A DNA stretch of 64,000 bases from Spirochaetaceae bacterium (GTDB taxonomy: Bacteria > Spirochaetota > Spirochaetia > Treponematales > Treponemataceae), in the NCBI GenBank assembly GCA_017622135.1, contig JAGARR010000004.1, forward strand, positions 26,769 to 90,768, in the 5' to 3' direction. Both the position numbers and the translations under genes were made by a program. Shown one piece after another: positions 45,370 to 53,314 of the stretch (positions are counted from its first letter, which is position 1; every line of letters begins with the position of its first letter). A model generated the notes under the pieces. That model did no database searches. It had not been told where the DNA came from and saw only the letters and a program-made list of their open reading frames with translations.

Positions 45370-45780
45370 TTATGTTCTTTCCGGCAAGGTGGCGAAGTTG
45401 TACCGCTCCACAAAGGCAGTCAGCTCCCGTTGCCGCTCTGCCGTCCAGTCGCACTGGTACACCTCCACCAGCCGTCCTGAGCGCTGGCCGTAGAGTGCCA
45501 AGCTGTACTCGATGGTGTTCCAGGCGTTGGTGCTGGTCTGATGGCGGGCGTTGAGGCTCACCGCCACCTTGGAGCGCGCTCCCGGCCGCAGGGTGTACAC
45601 GTTGGTGTAGAATTTCCGCAGCACCAGGCTGTGGTAGCCCGCCTGCCGCAGCTGCTCCTCCGCCAGCTGATCCTCCACCACATTGACATAATTCCTGCGG
45701 TTCCTGAGATACATGGCGCTGGGAATCACCAGACAAATCAACAAGACCACCGATACCATTGCCGCAGTAGGCACTACCAT
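45370..45780 (-). CDS. Small membrane-anchored protein of unknown function
   Basis: A 136-residue protein with one N-terminal membrane helix (residues about 7-25, AMVSVVLLICLVIPSAMYL), then a soluble, probably beta-rich domain (YTLRPGARSKVAVSLNARH, IEYSLALYGQRSGRLVEVYQ). No family recognised. The start at 45780 has GGAGGTTGGAT upstream; the longer frame to 45918 lacks a site and is low-complexity. It is divergent from the Y-family polymerase gene. Confidence 0.6.
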   Translation of the reverse strand: MVVPTAAMVSVVLLICLVIPSAMYLRNRRNYVNVVEDQLAEEQLRQAGYHSLVLRKFYTNVYTLRPGARSKVAVSLNARHQTSTNAWNTIEYSLALYGQRSGRLVEVYQCDWTAERQRELTAFVERYNFATLPERT

Positions 45781-45938
45781 ATCCAACCTCCAGGGGGTCA
45801 CTTTGCCTGACGGTGAAGTATGACCAACCAGTGCCCCACGTATTTCTACGATAATTGTAACATAGGAAACCGGGCTGCCGCAAGGTGATTCGTTGGGCAG
45901 GCACATATCCGAGGGCAAGGCTGTCCGTTCCTTTAGTT

Positions 45939-45979
45939 TATACTATACATTTGACATTGTTTTATATGTATAGTATACT
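45939..45979 (+). promoter_or_regulatory. Promoter with 12-bp inverted-repeat operator for the Y-family polymerase
   Basis: TTGACA (45951-45956), 17 bp, TATACT (45974-45979), 9 nt before the ATG at 45989. A perfect inverted repeat, TATACTATACAT (45939-45950) and ATGTATAGTATA (45966-45977), brackets the -35 and covers most of the -10. That is the geometry of a repressor site for a damage-inducible gene. It does not match the common LexA boxes I know. Confidence 0.7.
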
Positions 45980-45988
45980 GATGTCAAG

Positions 45989-47395
45989 ATGAACAGGGAA
46001 AGAATCTATGCAGCCATCGATCTCAAGAGCTTCTATGCCAGTGTGGAGTGTGTCCAGCGGGGGCTGGATCCCCTTACAACACGACTGGTAGTAGCCGATC
46101 CGCAAAGGGGTAGGAACACCATCTGCCTTGCAGTGACCCCTGGGCTAAAGAAATACGGGCTGAAGGGCCGCTGCCGGATGTTCCAGGTGCTGCAAATAGT
46201 GCGGGAAATAGAAGCACGGACAGGCAAGCGGCTGGACTACATCACCGCCCCGCCCCGCATGGCCCTGTACCTGCAATATTCCGCCGACATCTACCAGATC
46301 TACCTCAAGTATTTCTCTCCCGATGACATCCACGTGTATTCCATAGACGAGGTGTTCATTGACCTCACCTCCTACCTGCCCCTCTACAAGACTGATGCCC
46401 AGAGCCTGTGCCGCCAAGTCATCCGTGATGTGCTGGAAACTACTGGCATCACCGCCACCGTAGGCATAGGCACCAACCTATTTCTGTGCAAGGTGGCCAT
46501 GGACATTCTGGCAAAGCAGACAGCTCCCGACCAATGGGGAGTACGGATGGCGGTGCTGGACGAGATGAAATTCCGCCGCCAGCTGTGGGACCACCGGCCC
46601 CTCACCGACTTCTGGCGCATAGGCCACGGAATCGCCCGCCGACTTGAAAAAAACTGCATCTTCACACTGGGTGAACTTGCCCACCGCTCCCTCCAGCCAG
46701 CCGGCCAACGCAAGCTCTACCGGATGTTTGGTGTGGACGCAGAGATTCTCATTGACCATGCCTGGGGCTACGAGCCCTGCACCATGGCCCACATCAAGGC
46801 ATATCGGCCAGAGAACAGGAGCATTGTCTCCGGGCAGGTGCTCCACTCCCCCTACTCCTTCCAGAAGGCGTGGCTGGTGGTGCAGGAGATGACGGAGCTT
46901 TTGGCGCTGGAACTGGCGGAACAATTCCTGGTGGCCTCCCGATTCAGCCTTGCCGTAGGATACGAGGCCTGCCGAACAAGCCCAGCCGGGGAAGGGAACT
47001 GCGGTGACACCGCAGAATATCACGGCCCCATGAGAATCGACCACTACGGCAGGCTGGTGCCACGCTCCGCCCACGGCACCATCTCCACCGGTGAGCCCAC
47101 CAACCTCTGCTCCCCCATTCTTGCCGGCATGATGGAACTGTACCACAAGATTGTGGATCCTACCCTACAGGTCAGGAGAATCCACCTGTGCGCACTGGAT
47201 GTAGTGGCAAAGGCATCGGTGCAGCCGGACCTCTTCGGCGACTCGGAAGCCCAACGGAAGGAAGAAAGCCTCCAATCGGCTCTGCTGGGAATCATGGGAA
47301 AATTCGGAAAGAACTCGGTGGTAAAGGCCCACGACCTGGTAGAGGGAGGCACCAAGCTGGACCGCAACTGCCAGATAGGAGGCCACCGGGCATGA
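45989..47395 (+). CDS. Y-family translesion DNA polymerase (UmuC/UvrX-like)
   Basis: A 468-residue Y-family polymerase distinct from DinB. Catalytic motifs: YAAIDLKSFYASVECVQRGLDP (D10) and YSIDEVFIDLTSYL. It has the UmuC/UvrX-type NTICLAVTPGLKKYGLKGR fingers region and TDFWRIGHGIARRLEKNCIFTLGELA thumb. Polymerases of this type in Gram-positive bacteria (UvrX, YqjW) are plasmid- or prophage-linked and act in mutagenic repair. The YolD-like gene overlaps its stop by 4 nt, as in those systems. Its strong operator-bearing promoter suggests tight repression. Confidence 0.9.
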   Translation: MNRERIYAAIDLKSFYASVECVQRGLDPLTTRLVVADPQRGRNTICLAVTPGLKKYGLKGRCRMFQVLQIVREIEARTGKRLDYITAPPRMALYLQYSADIYQIYLKYFSPDDIHVYSIDEVFIDLTSYLPLYKTDAQSLCRQVIRDVLETTGITATVGIGTNLFLCKVAMDILAKQTAPDQWGVRMAVLDEMKFRRQLWDHRPLTDFWRIGHGIARRLEKNCIFTLGELAHRSLQPAGQRKLYRMFGVDAEILIDHAWGYEPCTMAHIKAYRPENRSIVSGQVLHSPYSFQKAWLVVQEMTELLALELAEQFLVASRFSLAVGYEACRTSPAGEGNCGDTAEYHGPMRIDHYGRLVPRSAHGTISTGEPTNLCSPILAGMMELYHKIVDPTLQVRRIHLCALDVVAKASVQPDLFGDSEAQRKEESLQSALLGIMGKFGKNSVVKAHDLVEGGTKLDRNCQIGGHRA

Positions 47396-47622
47396 ATCAG
47401 AGCTATCAGGACATTGTGGACACACCCTGGCCCCAGCCCTCACTGCGGGGAAGGATGCCCCTGGAAAGCCGAGCCAAGATATTCATGCCCTTCTCGGCAC
47501 TAAAGGGCCTCACCCAGGAGCTCCAGAAACGAATCAATTCCCCGGAACCCCTTCCCCGGCCTATTCCCCTGCGGGCTCCCCCTCGCTGCCGCCCCACTGA
47601 ATCCCCCCGATGTGGGAGGTGA
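47392..47622 (+). CDS. YolD-like small protein
   Basis: A 76-residue protein. It opens NQSYQDIVDTPWPQPSLRGRMPLESRAKIFMPFSALKGL, matching the pattern (Y-x-D-I-I-x-x-P, R-x-R-M-x-x-x-x-R-A-x-x-F-x-P-F-A-A-L) seen in YolD-like proteins paired with UvrX-type polymerases. That pairing is a known Gram-positive arrangement and suggests lateral origin. The C-terminal half is proline/arginine-rich and overlaps the convergent gene by 62 bp, so the 3' part may be recently altered. Confidence 0.75.
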   Translation: MNQSYQDIVDTPWPQPSLRGRMPLESRAKIFMPFSALKGLTQELQKRINSPEPLPRPIPLRAPPRCRPTESPRCGR

Positions 47623-48127
47623 GCCGCCGGGTGAGCTCGGCGGGGTCCAGCTGGCACTGGACGAAGTGCTCCGCCTCCACCCGGCCGAAGACCACATCGG
47701 AGACAGGGCAGGCCAGGGTGATGCTGCCGCTCATGTTCTTGAGCATCGCCAGGAAAATCCTGGAGTCCGTCTCCCGCAGCTGCTGGACCGTCTCGTCGCT
47801 GAAGTATTCCCGCACGTCAAGGCGGCCACCCTCCTGGTCCAGCACCTGCTCCCCCAGGAACTGGCAGAAGATGTCCAGGAAGAGCTTGCCCAGAAAGAAG
47901 TCGGCGTAGTCGGCCAGCAGGGGAATCCGCACCACCAGGAAGTCCCCCTCCTTGTACACCTCCACGCCCCGGGTGGACTGACCCTCGATGTAATACCGGC
48001 CGCCGTACTCCTCCTCCCGCAGCCTGAGGCACAGCCGCGCCTGCCTGCCCAAGTGCTTCTGCACCAGCTCCTGGAAGGCCTCCAAATCCAAATAGTCCTC
48101 GCACGCAATGCGGTAGCACCTGCCCAT
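47561..48127 (-). CDS. Protein of unknown function (188 aa)
   Basis: A 188-residue soluble protein; no signal peptide or membrane helix. Features are GRCYRIACEDYLDLEAFQELVQKHLG, YIEGQSTRGVEVYKEGDFLVVRIPLLADYADF and a C-terminal half ending in a Gly/Glu-rich tail. I recognise no family. The ATG at 48127 has GGGAGGTGCGG before it. A likely promoter (GTGACT, 17 bp, TATGAT) lies just upstream. Its 3' end overlaps the YolD-like gene convergently (47561-47622). Confidence 0.6.
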   Translation of the reverse strand: MGRCYRIACEDYLDLEAFQELVQKHLGRQARLCLRLREEEYGGRYYIEGQSTRGVEVYKEGDFLVVRIPLLADYADFFLGKLFLDIFCQFLGEQVLDQEGGRLDVREYFSDETVQQLRETDSRIFLAMLKNMSGSITLACPVSDVVFGRVEAEHFVQCQLDPAELTRRLTSHIGGIQWGGSEGEPAGE

Positions 48128-48219
48128 CCGCACCTCCCCGAAATGATTTTCCAAATCATACCATATCGGGACGGGAAAGTCACCACACCACCAGCTTGGG
48201 GGAATGGGGGGGAGATGGA

Positions 48220-48633
48220 TCAAAGGGGCTGCGAGAGGAGTGTTTCGATGGAAGACAAAATCGAGATGTCAGCCGGAAGCCAATCAACAGAATACAGCGT
48301 GTCCTTGCTCAACCAAGCGGAGCTAGAGTGCTCGGTAAGCTTCAGGTGGCCCGATTCAATGGAACAATAAAAACAGTCCATTGTCAGGTGGAAATTAGGA
48401 TAGTCGTATTCGATCGTACCGATCAGAGAGCCCACATGAATAAGGGTGGTCAATTCCTCTTGAATCTCACGTTTCAAGGCAGTTTCCGGTGTTTCCCCTG
48501 CTTCTATCTTTCCACCGGGAAATTCCCAGCCCCCCTTGAATTCTCCATAGCCCCTTTGGGTTGCAAAAACCTGACGAACACCTTCAGAATTCGTGCGGAA
48601 AATTACTGCAGCAACTACATGTATTGTTTTCAC
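48220..48633 (-). CDS. Nudix hydrolase (MutT/8-oxo-dGTP diphosphatase-like)
   Basis: A 137-residue Nudix protein with a complete Nudix box: GGKIEAGETPETALKREIQEEL (residues about 38-60; G-x5-E-x7-R-E-x2-E-E). The pattern KTIHVVAAVI...GEFKGGWEFPGGK is typical of MutT-like (deoxy)nucleotide diphosphatases. GTG start at 48633, 14 nt after the helicase gene, with GGGAGA upstream overlapping the helicase stop. Translational coupling to a nuclease-helicase suggests nucleotide processing within a defence or repair system rather than housekeeping pool sanitation. Confidence 0.85.
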   Translation of the reverse strand: MKTIHVVAAVIFRTNSEGVRQVFATQRGYGEFKGGWEFPGGKIEAGETPETALKREIQEELTTLIHVGSLIGTIEYDYPNFHLTMDCFYCSIESGHLKLTEHSSSAWLSKDTLYSVDWLPADISILSSIETLLSQPL

Positions 48634-48647
48634 TGAAAATATTCTCC

Positions 48648-51605
48648 CTATTCGATATTTGTAAGATCCACTTTTGTCAAAAAATCCTCATATAAAGTTG
48701 TAGGAATTTCATGAATTGCAAATTCCATAGAAACTGGACTTTGTAATTCAATTGGAACAGTTTCCTTAAATATTACACCATCACCAATATAAATATAATC
48801 TTGTGGAATCATTTCTACTTCTTTGAATTTTCGAATAAAAAAGTGAATTTTTATTCCCTTTTCAAAATGGTTGATGATATTTTTCATAATTTTATGAACC
48901 TGATTCCAATTATCAGGACCTGTCCAATGAAAACATCTCGGTGAAATGAATCTATCATCATAATTAAATTCGGCTTTTTTCAAATCCTCTTTGTACAAAT
49001 CAACAAAGATAAAATAATCAGTAGAGATATTATACAACACTCCACTCCCACGAAATGAACTATGAATTTTTTCATAATTACTTAGAGGAGCCAATGACCG
49101 CATAGAATATTTTTGATAGGGTTTTAAAAATGGAAAACCATAATCTTCTCGACCAAATTCCTCATCATAACGCAATATTGCATATTCGACAAAATCAAAA
49201 ATCCAATTTTTAATTAACGAAGAAGATTTTTCATCATTAAATAGTGCTTTTACATTTTCATGTAATGAAATTGTGTTTTTTGAAAACCTAAATCTAATCT
49301 CATTGTAATTTCTAATTTCATTTGAATCCCAGAAATCTCCAGAAAGTAACCGACATGCATGTACAATATTTTTATTATTTTGATAATCAACGTATTTCTT
49401 GATATGCTCAAGCAACTCAGGAATGGTAAATTCTTTTTCTGGATAATTAAATAATAAACTTAGAATACACCACTCTTCAATTCTTTTTGCAGGCATAAGT
49501 GTGTCTAAGAATTTCAGCAAAGAAACAAAAATATTGTTTTGTGATAAAATATTTAAGTTAATTGATTCCTCTGATTTTAATTCATTTTCAGCACTTGTGA
49601 CAAATTCAAAATAAGAGTGATACAGAATTTTTCCTTTTTTAATTTTACTAAATAAACAGGGATCTAAATCAGAACATCTTTTTATATAATCAGTAAGCAT
49701 TGGAATTCTATTCCCATTGTCTTTTCTAAAAAGAAAATATGCCTTTTTTTGATTAGCATCAGACATAAACTTCTCTTGATCAATTTGTCGTAGAATTTGC
49801 TCTTTTACAATTTCATCAAAATGAATAAAAGTATCACCAGGAATATCTCTAAAATCTGTTGAAACCTCTCTTAGACGAGTTTTTTTATCTGGATTTGGCT
49901 CTTTTGAAAAGACACTTGTAACTAAAAAAGATTTTTGATAGTTTCCAATAAAATCTAAGACTGTTAAGAATTCCTTCCCTTTGATCTTTCTGAGACCACG
50001 GCCAAGCTGTTGGGTAAAAACAATTGAGGATTGTGTGGGCCGTAACATCAAAACAAGATTTATATCTTGGATATCAATCCCTTCGTTAAAAATATCTCTT
50101 GTAAAAATATAATTCAATTTTGTATCATCAGACTCCAAAGACTTTAAATACTTTTGCCTCTCCTCTACAGAGTTTCCACCTGAAAGTGAAATTGCAGTCC
50201 CCTCACCTAAAATACGATTGAATTCCTGTGCCATATATTCAGCATGTTTAACGGTTGCACAAAATCCCAATGCCTTTGTTTTGTCTCCATCATGTTTATA
50301 AAAATTAATTTTTTCTAAAATGTAGTCAACACGAGACGATTTCATCAATAGAGAAGTCACTTCATCTAAATATTTTTCTCCATCCTCAGGAGTATATTTT
50401 AAAATAGAATAATCGATTCCTTCCACTTCTTTTATTCCAAAATAATGGAAAGGACAAACGAGATCCTTCTCCAATGAATCTCTTAACCTAATATTCACCG
50501 CTCTATTAAAATCAAAAATACTGAAAATATCTTTTCCATCTGTCCGTTCTGGGGTAGCAGTCAATCCTAATAGAAAATTTGGCTTAAAATAATTAATGAT
50601 TTTTGAATAGCTGTTATCAGCAGCATGATGCGCTTCATCAATTATGATATAATCAAAATCATCAGGTGTAAAATCTCCTAAATGCTTTGCCAACATTGAT
50701 TCAGTAACAAACAAATACTTGTAGTTTTTACTTTCCAATTTACCGTCATATATTCCTGATGAATACTCTTTTACTGTTTTAGAAATTATTTTATCAAAAG
50801 ATTCCTTTGCTTTAATCAAAATATCACCACGATGAACTACAAACAGAACTCTTTTAGGATTTACTTGCATTACATCAAAAACAGACATATATGTTTTACC
50901 AGTTCCTGTGGCTGCAACTGCAAGAGCCCTACATTCATTCATTTTTCGTAGTGTATTAAGTTTTGCTATAGCCTCACTTTGCATCTCATTTGGACAAATA
51001 ACCTCTTCTTCAAAAGAGAAAATTTCCTTATTTGATTTTTGAACCTTCTTGATTTTTGACAAATAATCACGATATGAAATTAGAAAATCATTTGAAAAAT
51101 CTTTTGAATGAGGACTTTCCCACAATTTATCAAATTCTTCTAGAATTGTTTTTGAAAAATTACCAGGCTCTTTATTCTTCTCCAAGCCCTCGTCATTTAA
51201 AACATTCCATTCTACATTCTTCTTAAAGGCAGCCCCTGAAATATTTGATGAGCCAATTATTATGGTCCATTTTTCTTCTTGATTTTGATAACTATAAAAA
51301 AGATACCCCTTTGCATGAAACCCATCATCAGACTTTGGTGTATAAATTCTCAAATGAATATTATCAAAAGAATTCAGCATTTCCAAAGCATCTGGCTGAG
51401 TAACATTCATGTAAGTTGATGTAAGAATTTTCCCTTTTATGTTTCGTTTATTCAACTCCTTCAAAATATCAACAAGCAATTGGACACCACTGACCCGTAT
51501 AAAAGAAACACAAATTTTAAACTCCGAACAAGAGGAAAGCTTATCTTTTAACGTGTCAAAAAAACACTGTGTCTCTTCATTTCTGATAAACGCTTGTTCT
51601 GCCAT
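48648..51605 (-). CDS. PLD-nuclease / SF2 helicase / DUF3427 fusion protein
   Basis: A 985-residue, notably AT-rich gene. N-terminal phospholipase-D-type nuclease (residues 1-190) with HAKGYLFYSYQN...IIGSSNISGAAF (HxK and SN). Then an SF2 helicase: Q region CPNEMQSEAIAKL, Walker A ATGTGKT, DEAHH, GLTATPERTDG, and RPTQSSIVFTQQLGRGLRK. The C-terminal 400 residues fit DUF3427 (DFRDIPGDTFIHFDEIV, GSGVLYNISTDYFIFVDLYKED). Proteins of this build occur in restriction/defence contexts; the exact activity is not established here. Middle gene of a three-gene leftward operon with base composition unlike its neighbours, indicating transfer. Confidence 0.88.
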   Translation of the reverse strand: MAEQAFIRNEETQCFFDTLKDKLSSCSEFKICVSFIRVSGVQLLVDILKELNKRNIKGKILTSTYMNVTQPDALEMLNSFDNIHLRIYTPKSDDGFHAKGYLFYSYQNQEEKWTIIIGSSNISGAAFKKNVEWNVLNDEGLEKNKEPGNFSKTILEEFDKLWESPHSKDFSNDFLISYRDYLSKIKKVQKSNKEIFSFEEEVICPNEMQSEAIAKLNTLRKMNECRALAVAATGTGKTYMSVFDVMQVNPKRVLFVVHRGDILIKAKESFDKIISKTVKEYSSGIYDGKLESKNYKYLFVTESMLAKHLGDFTPDDFDYIIIDEAHHAADNSYSKIINYFKPNFLLGLTATPERTDGKDIFSIFDFNRAVNIRLRDSLEKDLVCPFHYFGIKEVEGIDYSILKYTPEDGEKYLDEVTSLLMKSSRVDYILEKINFYKHDGDKTKALGFCATVKHAEYMAQEFNRILGEGTAISLSGGNSVEERQKYLKSLESDDTKLNYIFTRDIFNEGIDIQDINLVLMLRPTQSSIVFTQQLGRGLRKIKGKEFLTVLDFIGNYQKSFLVTSVFSKEPNPDKKTRLREVSTDFRDIPGDTFIHFDEIVKEQILRQIDQEKFMSDANQKKAYFLFRKDNGNRIPMLTDYIKRCSDLDPCLFSKIKKGKILYHSYFEFVTSAENELKSEESINLNILSQNNIFVSLLKFLDTLMPAKRIEEWCILSLLFNYPEKEFTIPELLEHIKKYVDYQNNKNIVHACRLLSGDFWDSNEIRNYNEIRFRFSKNTISLHENVKALFNDEKSSSLIKNWIFDFVEYAILRYDEEFGREDYGFPFLKPYQKYSMRSLAPLSNYEKIHSSFRGSGVLYNISTDYFIFVDLYKEDLKKAEFNYDDRFISPRCFHWTGPDNWNQVHKIMKNIINHFEKGIKIHFFIRKFKEVEMIPQDYIYIGDGVIFKETVPIELQSPVSMEFAIHEIPTTLYEDFLTKVDLTNIE

Positions 51606-51678
51606 GCTTGTATAACCCTATCACAAATTACAGATTATAAAAATATAAGTTTCTTTAAGATAACAGTAAAAAACACCG

Positions 51679-51999
51679 TTATTTCAAAATTTCTTTACAC
51701 CTTTGTAGAAAAATATTCCTTTCTAATTTATATATTTCACTTACTATATTCCAGTTTGTTTTTCTGCCAGTTCGCCCAGTTGATAATCCAGTTAATGGAA
51801 AAACAGAATCATAGTTAAATCTTTCTATTTTGTTTTCATCAAGCATTGACGCTATATTCATTATTTTCATTTTTATTGAATCTAAACTCCTATTCTGCAA
51901 TGACTGAATTTTATTTATTCCACCGAAGTCATTTACCGAGTACATCTCGGCATAAGTACAAAGAATTACTTCCTCTTCTGTATATAGATGTCCCCTCAT
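51679..51999 (-). CDS. Small HNH-associated N-terminal-domain-like protein
   Basis: A 106-residue protein opening MRGHLYTEEEVILCTYAEMY, then IQSLQNRSLDSIKMKIMNIASMLDEN. The pattern (YTEEE-x-x-L-x-x-Y, R-x-x-x-S-I-x-x-K-x-x-N) is the N-terminal domain that precedes HNH nuclease domains in restriction-type proteins. No HNH domain follows; the ORF ends in a basic helix RNIFLQRCKEILK. Likely DNA-binding partner of the helicase-nuclease 73 bp downstream. Very AT-rich. GGGGGATTTAC precedes the ATG. Confidence 0.6.
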   Translation of the reverse strand: MRGHLYTEEEVILCTYAEMYSVNDFGGINKIQSLQNRSLDSIKMKIMNIASMLDENKIERFNYDSVFPLTGLSTGRTGRKTNWNIVSEIYKLERNIFLQRCKEILK

Positions 52000-52020
52000 G
52001 TAAATCCCCCATCAATTAGT

Positions 52021-52043
52021 GATTATAATTTACTAATATAATC
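52021..52043 (-). promoter_or_regulatory. Candidate operator/promoter of the helicase-nuclease operon
   Basis: GATTATA (52021-52027) and TATAATC (52037-52043) form a perfect 7-bp inverted repeat with a 9-nt centre, overlapping a TATAAT on the minus strand about 22 nt before the first gene. Confidence 0.4.
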
Positions 52044-52191
52044 TCCTACATCAAACTATAGTCTAGAACAATACATCCTGATTTTCAAAAGAATTATAGG
52101 CGATAATCGTAAATATTACAAGTAAATTACCACCCGCAGAAGGCCCAAGATTGCAGGGGAGCCTCGTACAACGAACCTCTACTCACCCAGC

Positions 52192-52220
52192 TTCAAATAG
52201 TTGCACTTATTTGCTAAAAT
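52192..52220 (+). promoter_or_regulatory. Promoter of the EcoRII-N-like gene (leaderless type)
   Basis: TTCAAA (52192-52197), 17 bp, TAAAAT (52215-52220), 7 nt before the ATG at 52228. A second TATAAT-like hexamer overlaps the last bases. Confidence 0.6.
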
Positions 52221-52227
52221 ATAATCC

Positions 52228-52698
52228 ATGACAGACCTATCCATTCCAGCCATTAACGACTCCCTACAAGGAGATAAAGTATTCTGCAAATTTATATCTG
52301 CATTAGAAACAGGTGAAAATCCACAAGGAGAACGTAGTATTCTGGTTCCACCCGGATCATCTTCCATACTCTTTTCACCCGTCCATCTATCCTCTCATAT
52401 TCAGTCACGTACTATTCAAATTATTCTGCAAGGTGAAATTAATTCAACAGCACATTTTAAATGGAGCATCCACAATCAAAGGAAACAATATTCCATTCAT
52501 CCCGATTCAGACTGGCAAGAACTACTAGCACCAGAATATACTGGAGCTTTGTTCATTCTCATCAGTTATGCAAATGATCATTATAAGGCGTACATCCTCA
52601 ATACTGACCAAGAAATTGAGGCTTTCCTAGGAATCCATGCGCTTACACCTGCGGAGACAAATAGAAATATCATCCAGAAGGAATTAGAAAACAATTAA
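52228..52698 (+). CDS. EcoRII N-terminal (B3-like) domain protein without nuclease domain
   Basis: A 156-residue protein that aligns by eye along the N-terminal effector domain of the EcoRII restriction enzyme: KFISALETGENPQGERSILVPP parallels the EcoRII K-R-L-S-A-N-D-T-G-x-x-G-G-H-x-x-G-x-Y-I-P segment, and LLAPEYTGALFILISY parallels its L-Q-D-P-E-N-T-G-A-L-x-L-L-x-F stretch. That domain binds the CCWGG effector site. The EcoRII C-terminal PD-(D/E)XK part is absent, and no methyltransferase is nearby. Either a solo B3-fold DNA-binding protein or a truncated enzyme. A strong hairpin directly follows the stop, so the short ORF has a natural end. Confidence 0.6.
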   Translation: MTDLSIPAINDSLQGDKVFCKFISALETGENPQGERSILVPPGSSSILFSPVHLSSHIQSRTIQIILQGEINSTAHFKWSIHNQRKQYSIHPDSDWQELLAPEYTGALFILISYANDHYKAYILNTDQEIEAFLGIHALTPAETNRNIIQKELENN

Positions 52699-52734
52699 GC
52701 TGTTGCAGATGATATGAGTCATCTGTAACAGCTT
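52697..52734 (+). terminator. Strong stem-loop after the EcoRII-N-like gene
   Basis: AAGCTGTTGCAGATGA (52697-52712) pairs with TCATCTGTAACAGCTT (52719-52734), one mismatch, 6-nt loop. It overlaps the stop codon. The T-run is poor on the plus strand, so terminator function is probable but not certain. Confidence 0.6.
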
Positions 52735-52759
52735 CAGACTAAAACCATGCTGCAGTTCC

Positions 52760-53200
52760 TTACGCAGGGAGTAAGTCTTTAGTACAGTCGTAGATTACCT
52801 CCTTCTGGTGGCATGGATTTCGGAAAATATAATCCATGAAGACATTGTTTTGTTCTGGTGTCATCAGAGATATCCCCAGTTCATTTGCAAATGCAATACT
52901 ATTGCCCCCAACCATAGAAAAAGCAAGTTCTTTTCTACCTGAAACGTCTTCAACAATATGGACAGTCAACAAAGACAAGTTATGTTTTTTCGCTATCCTT
53001 TTGACATGCTTTTTAACAGCATAATCAGTCTGTATTTCTGGATGTTGCAGTTTTACTATTTTCCGTAATAGCTCAATTATTTCACTCCCTAAATCGATAC
53101 AATCTGTTATTTTCCGAATTTGCTTCTTAGTTTCATCGGAAACACAAAATACTTCTGAGCTAATCTTCATCATTGTTGTTACAGTTTTTATGGTATTCAT
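52760..53200 (-). CDS. Protein of unknown function (146 aa) near the palindrome array
   Basis: A 146-residue soluble protein. N-terminal helical part with ISSEVFCVSDETKKQIRKITDCIDLGSEIIELLRKIV; C-terminal part SMVGGNSIAFANELGISLMTPEQNNVFMDYIFRNP. No family recognised. GGAGATAGGG precedes the ATG at 53200. Divergent from the XRE regulator, with the palindrome array between them, so either gene may be served by it. Composition is AT-rich like the defence operon. Confidence 0.55.
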   Translation of the reverse strand: MNTIKTVTTMMKISSEVFCVSDETKKQIRKITDCIDLGSEIIELLRKIVKLQHPEIQTDYAVKKHVKRIAKKHNLSLLTVHIVEDVSGRKELAFSMVGGNSIAFANELGISLMTPEQNNVFMDYIFRNPCHQKEVIYDCTKDLLPA

Positions 53201-53314
53201 TCAACCCTATCTCCTTCAAAGATTACCTTGTCAATCCTCTATAATAAATATTCTGACATTACCATTCAAAATGCAATTTTCTCCACTTAAATCTTTCTTA
53301 AATCCTCCCCCCAA

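Noticed and set aside
45939..45977. LexA box
   Set aside because: The inverted repeat does not match the LexA motifs I know (CTGT-N8-ACAG, GAAC-N4-GTTC, TTTG-N5-CAAA); left as an operator for an unknown repressor.
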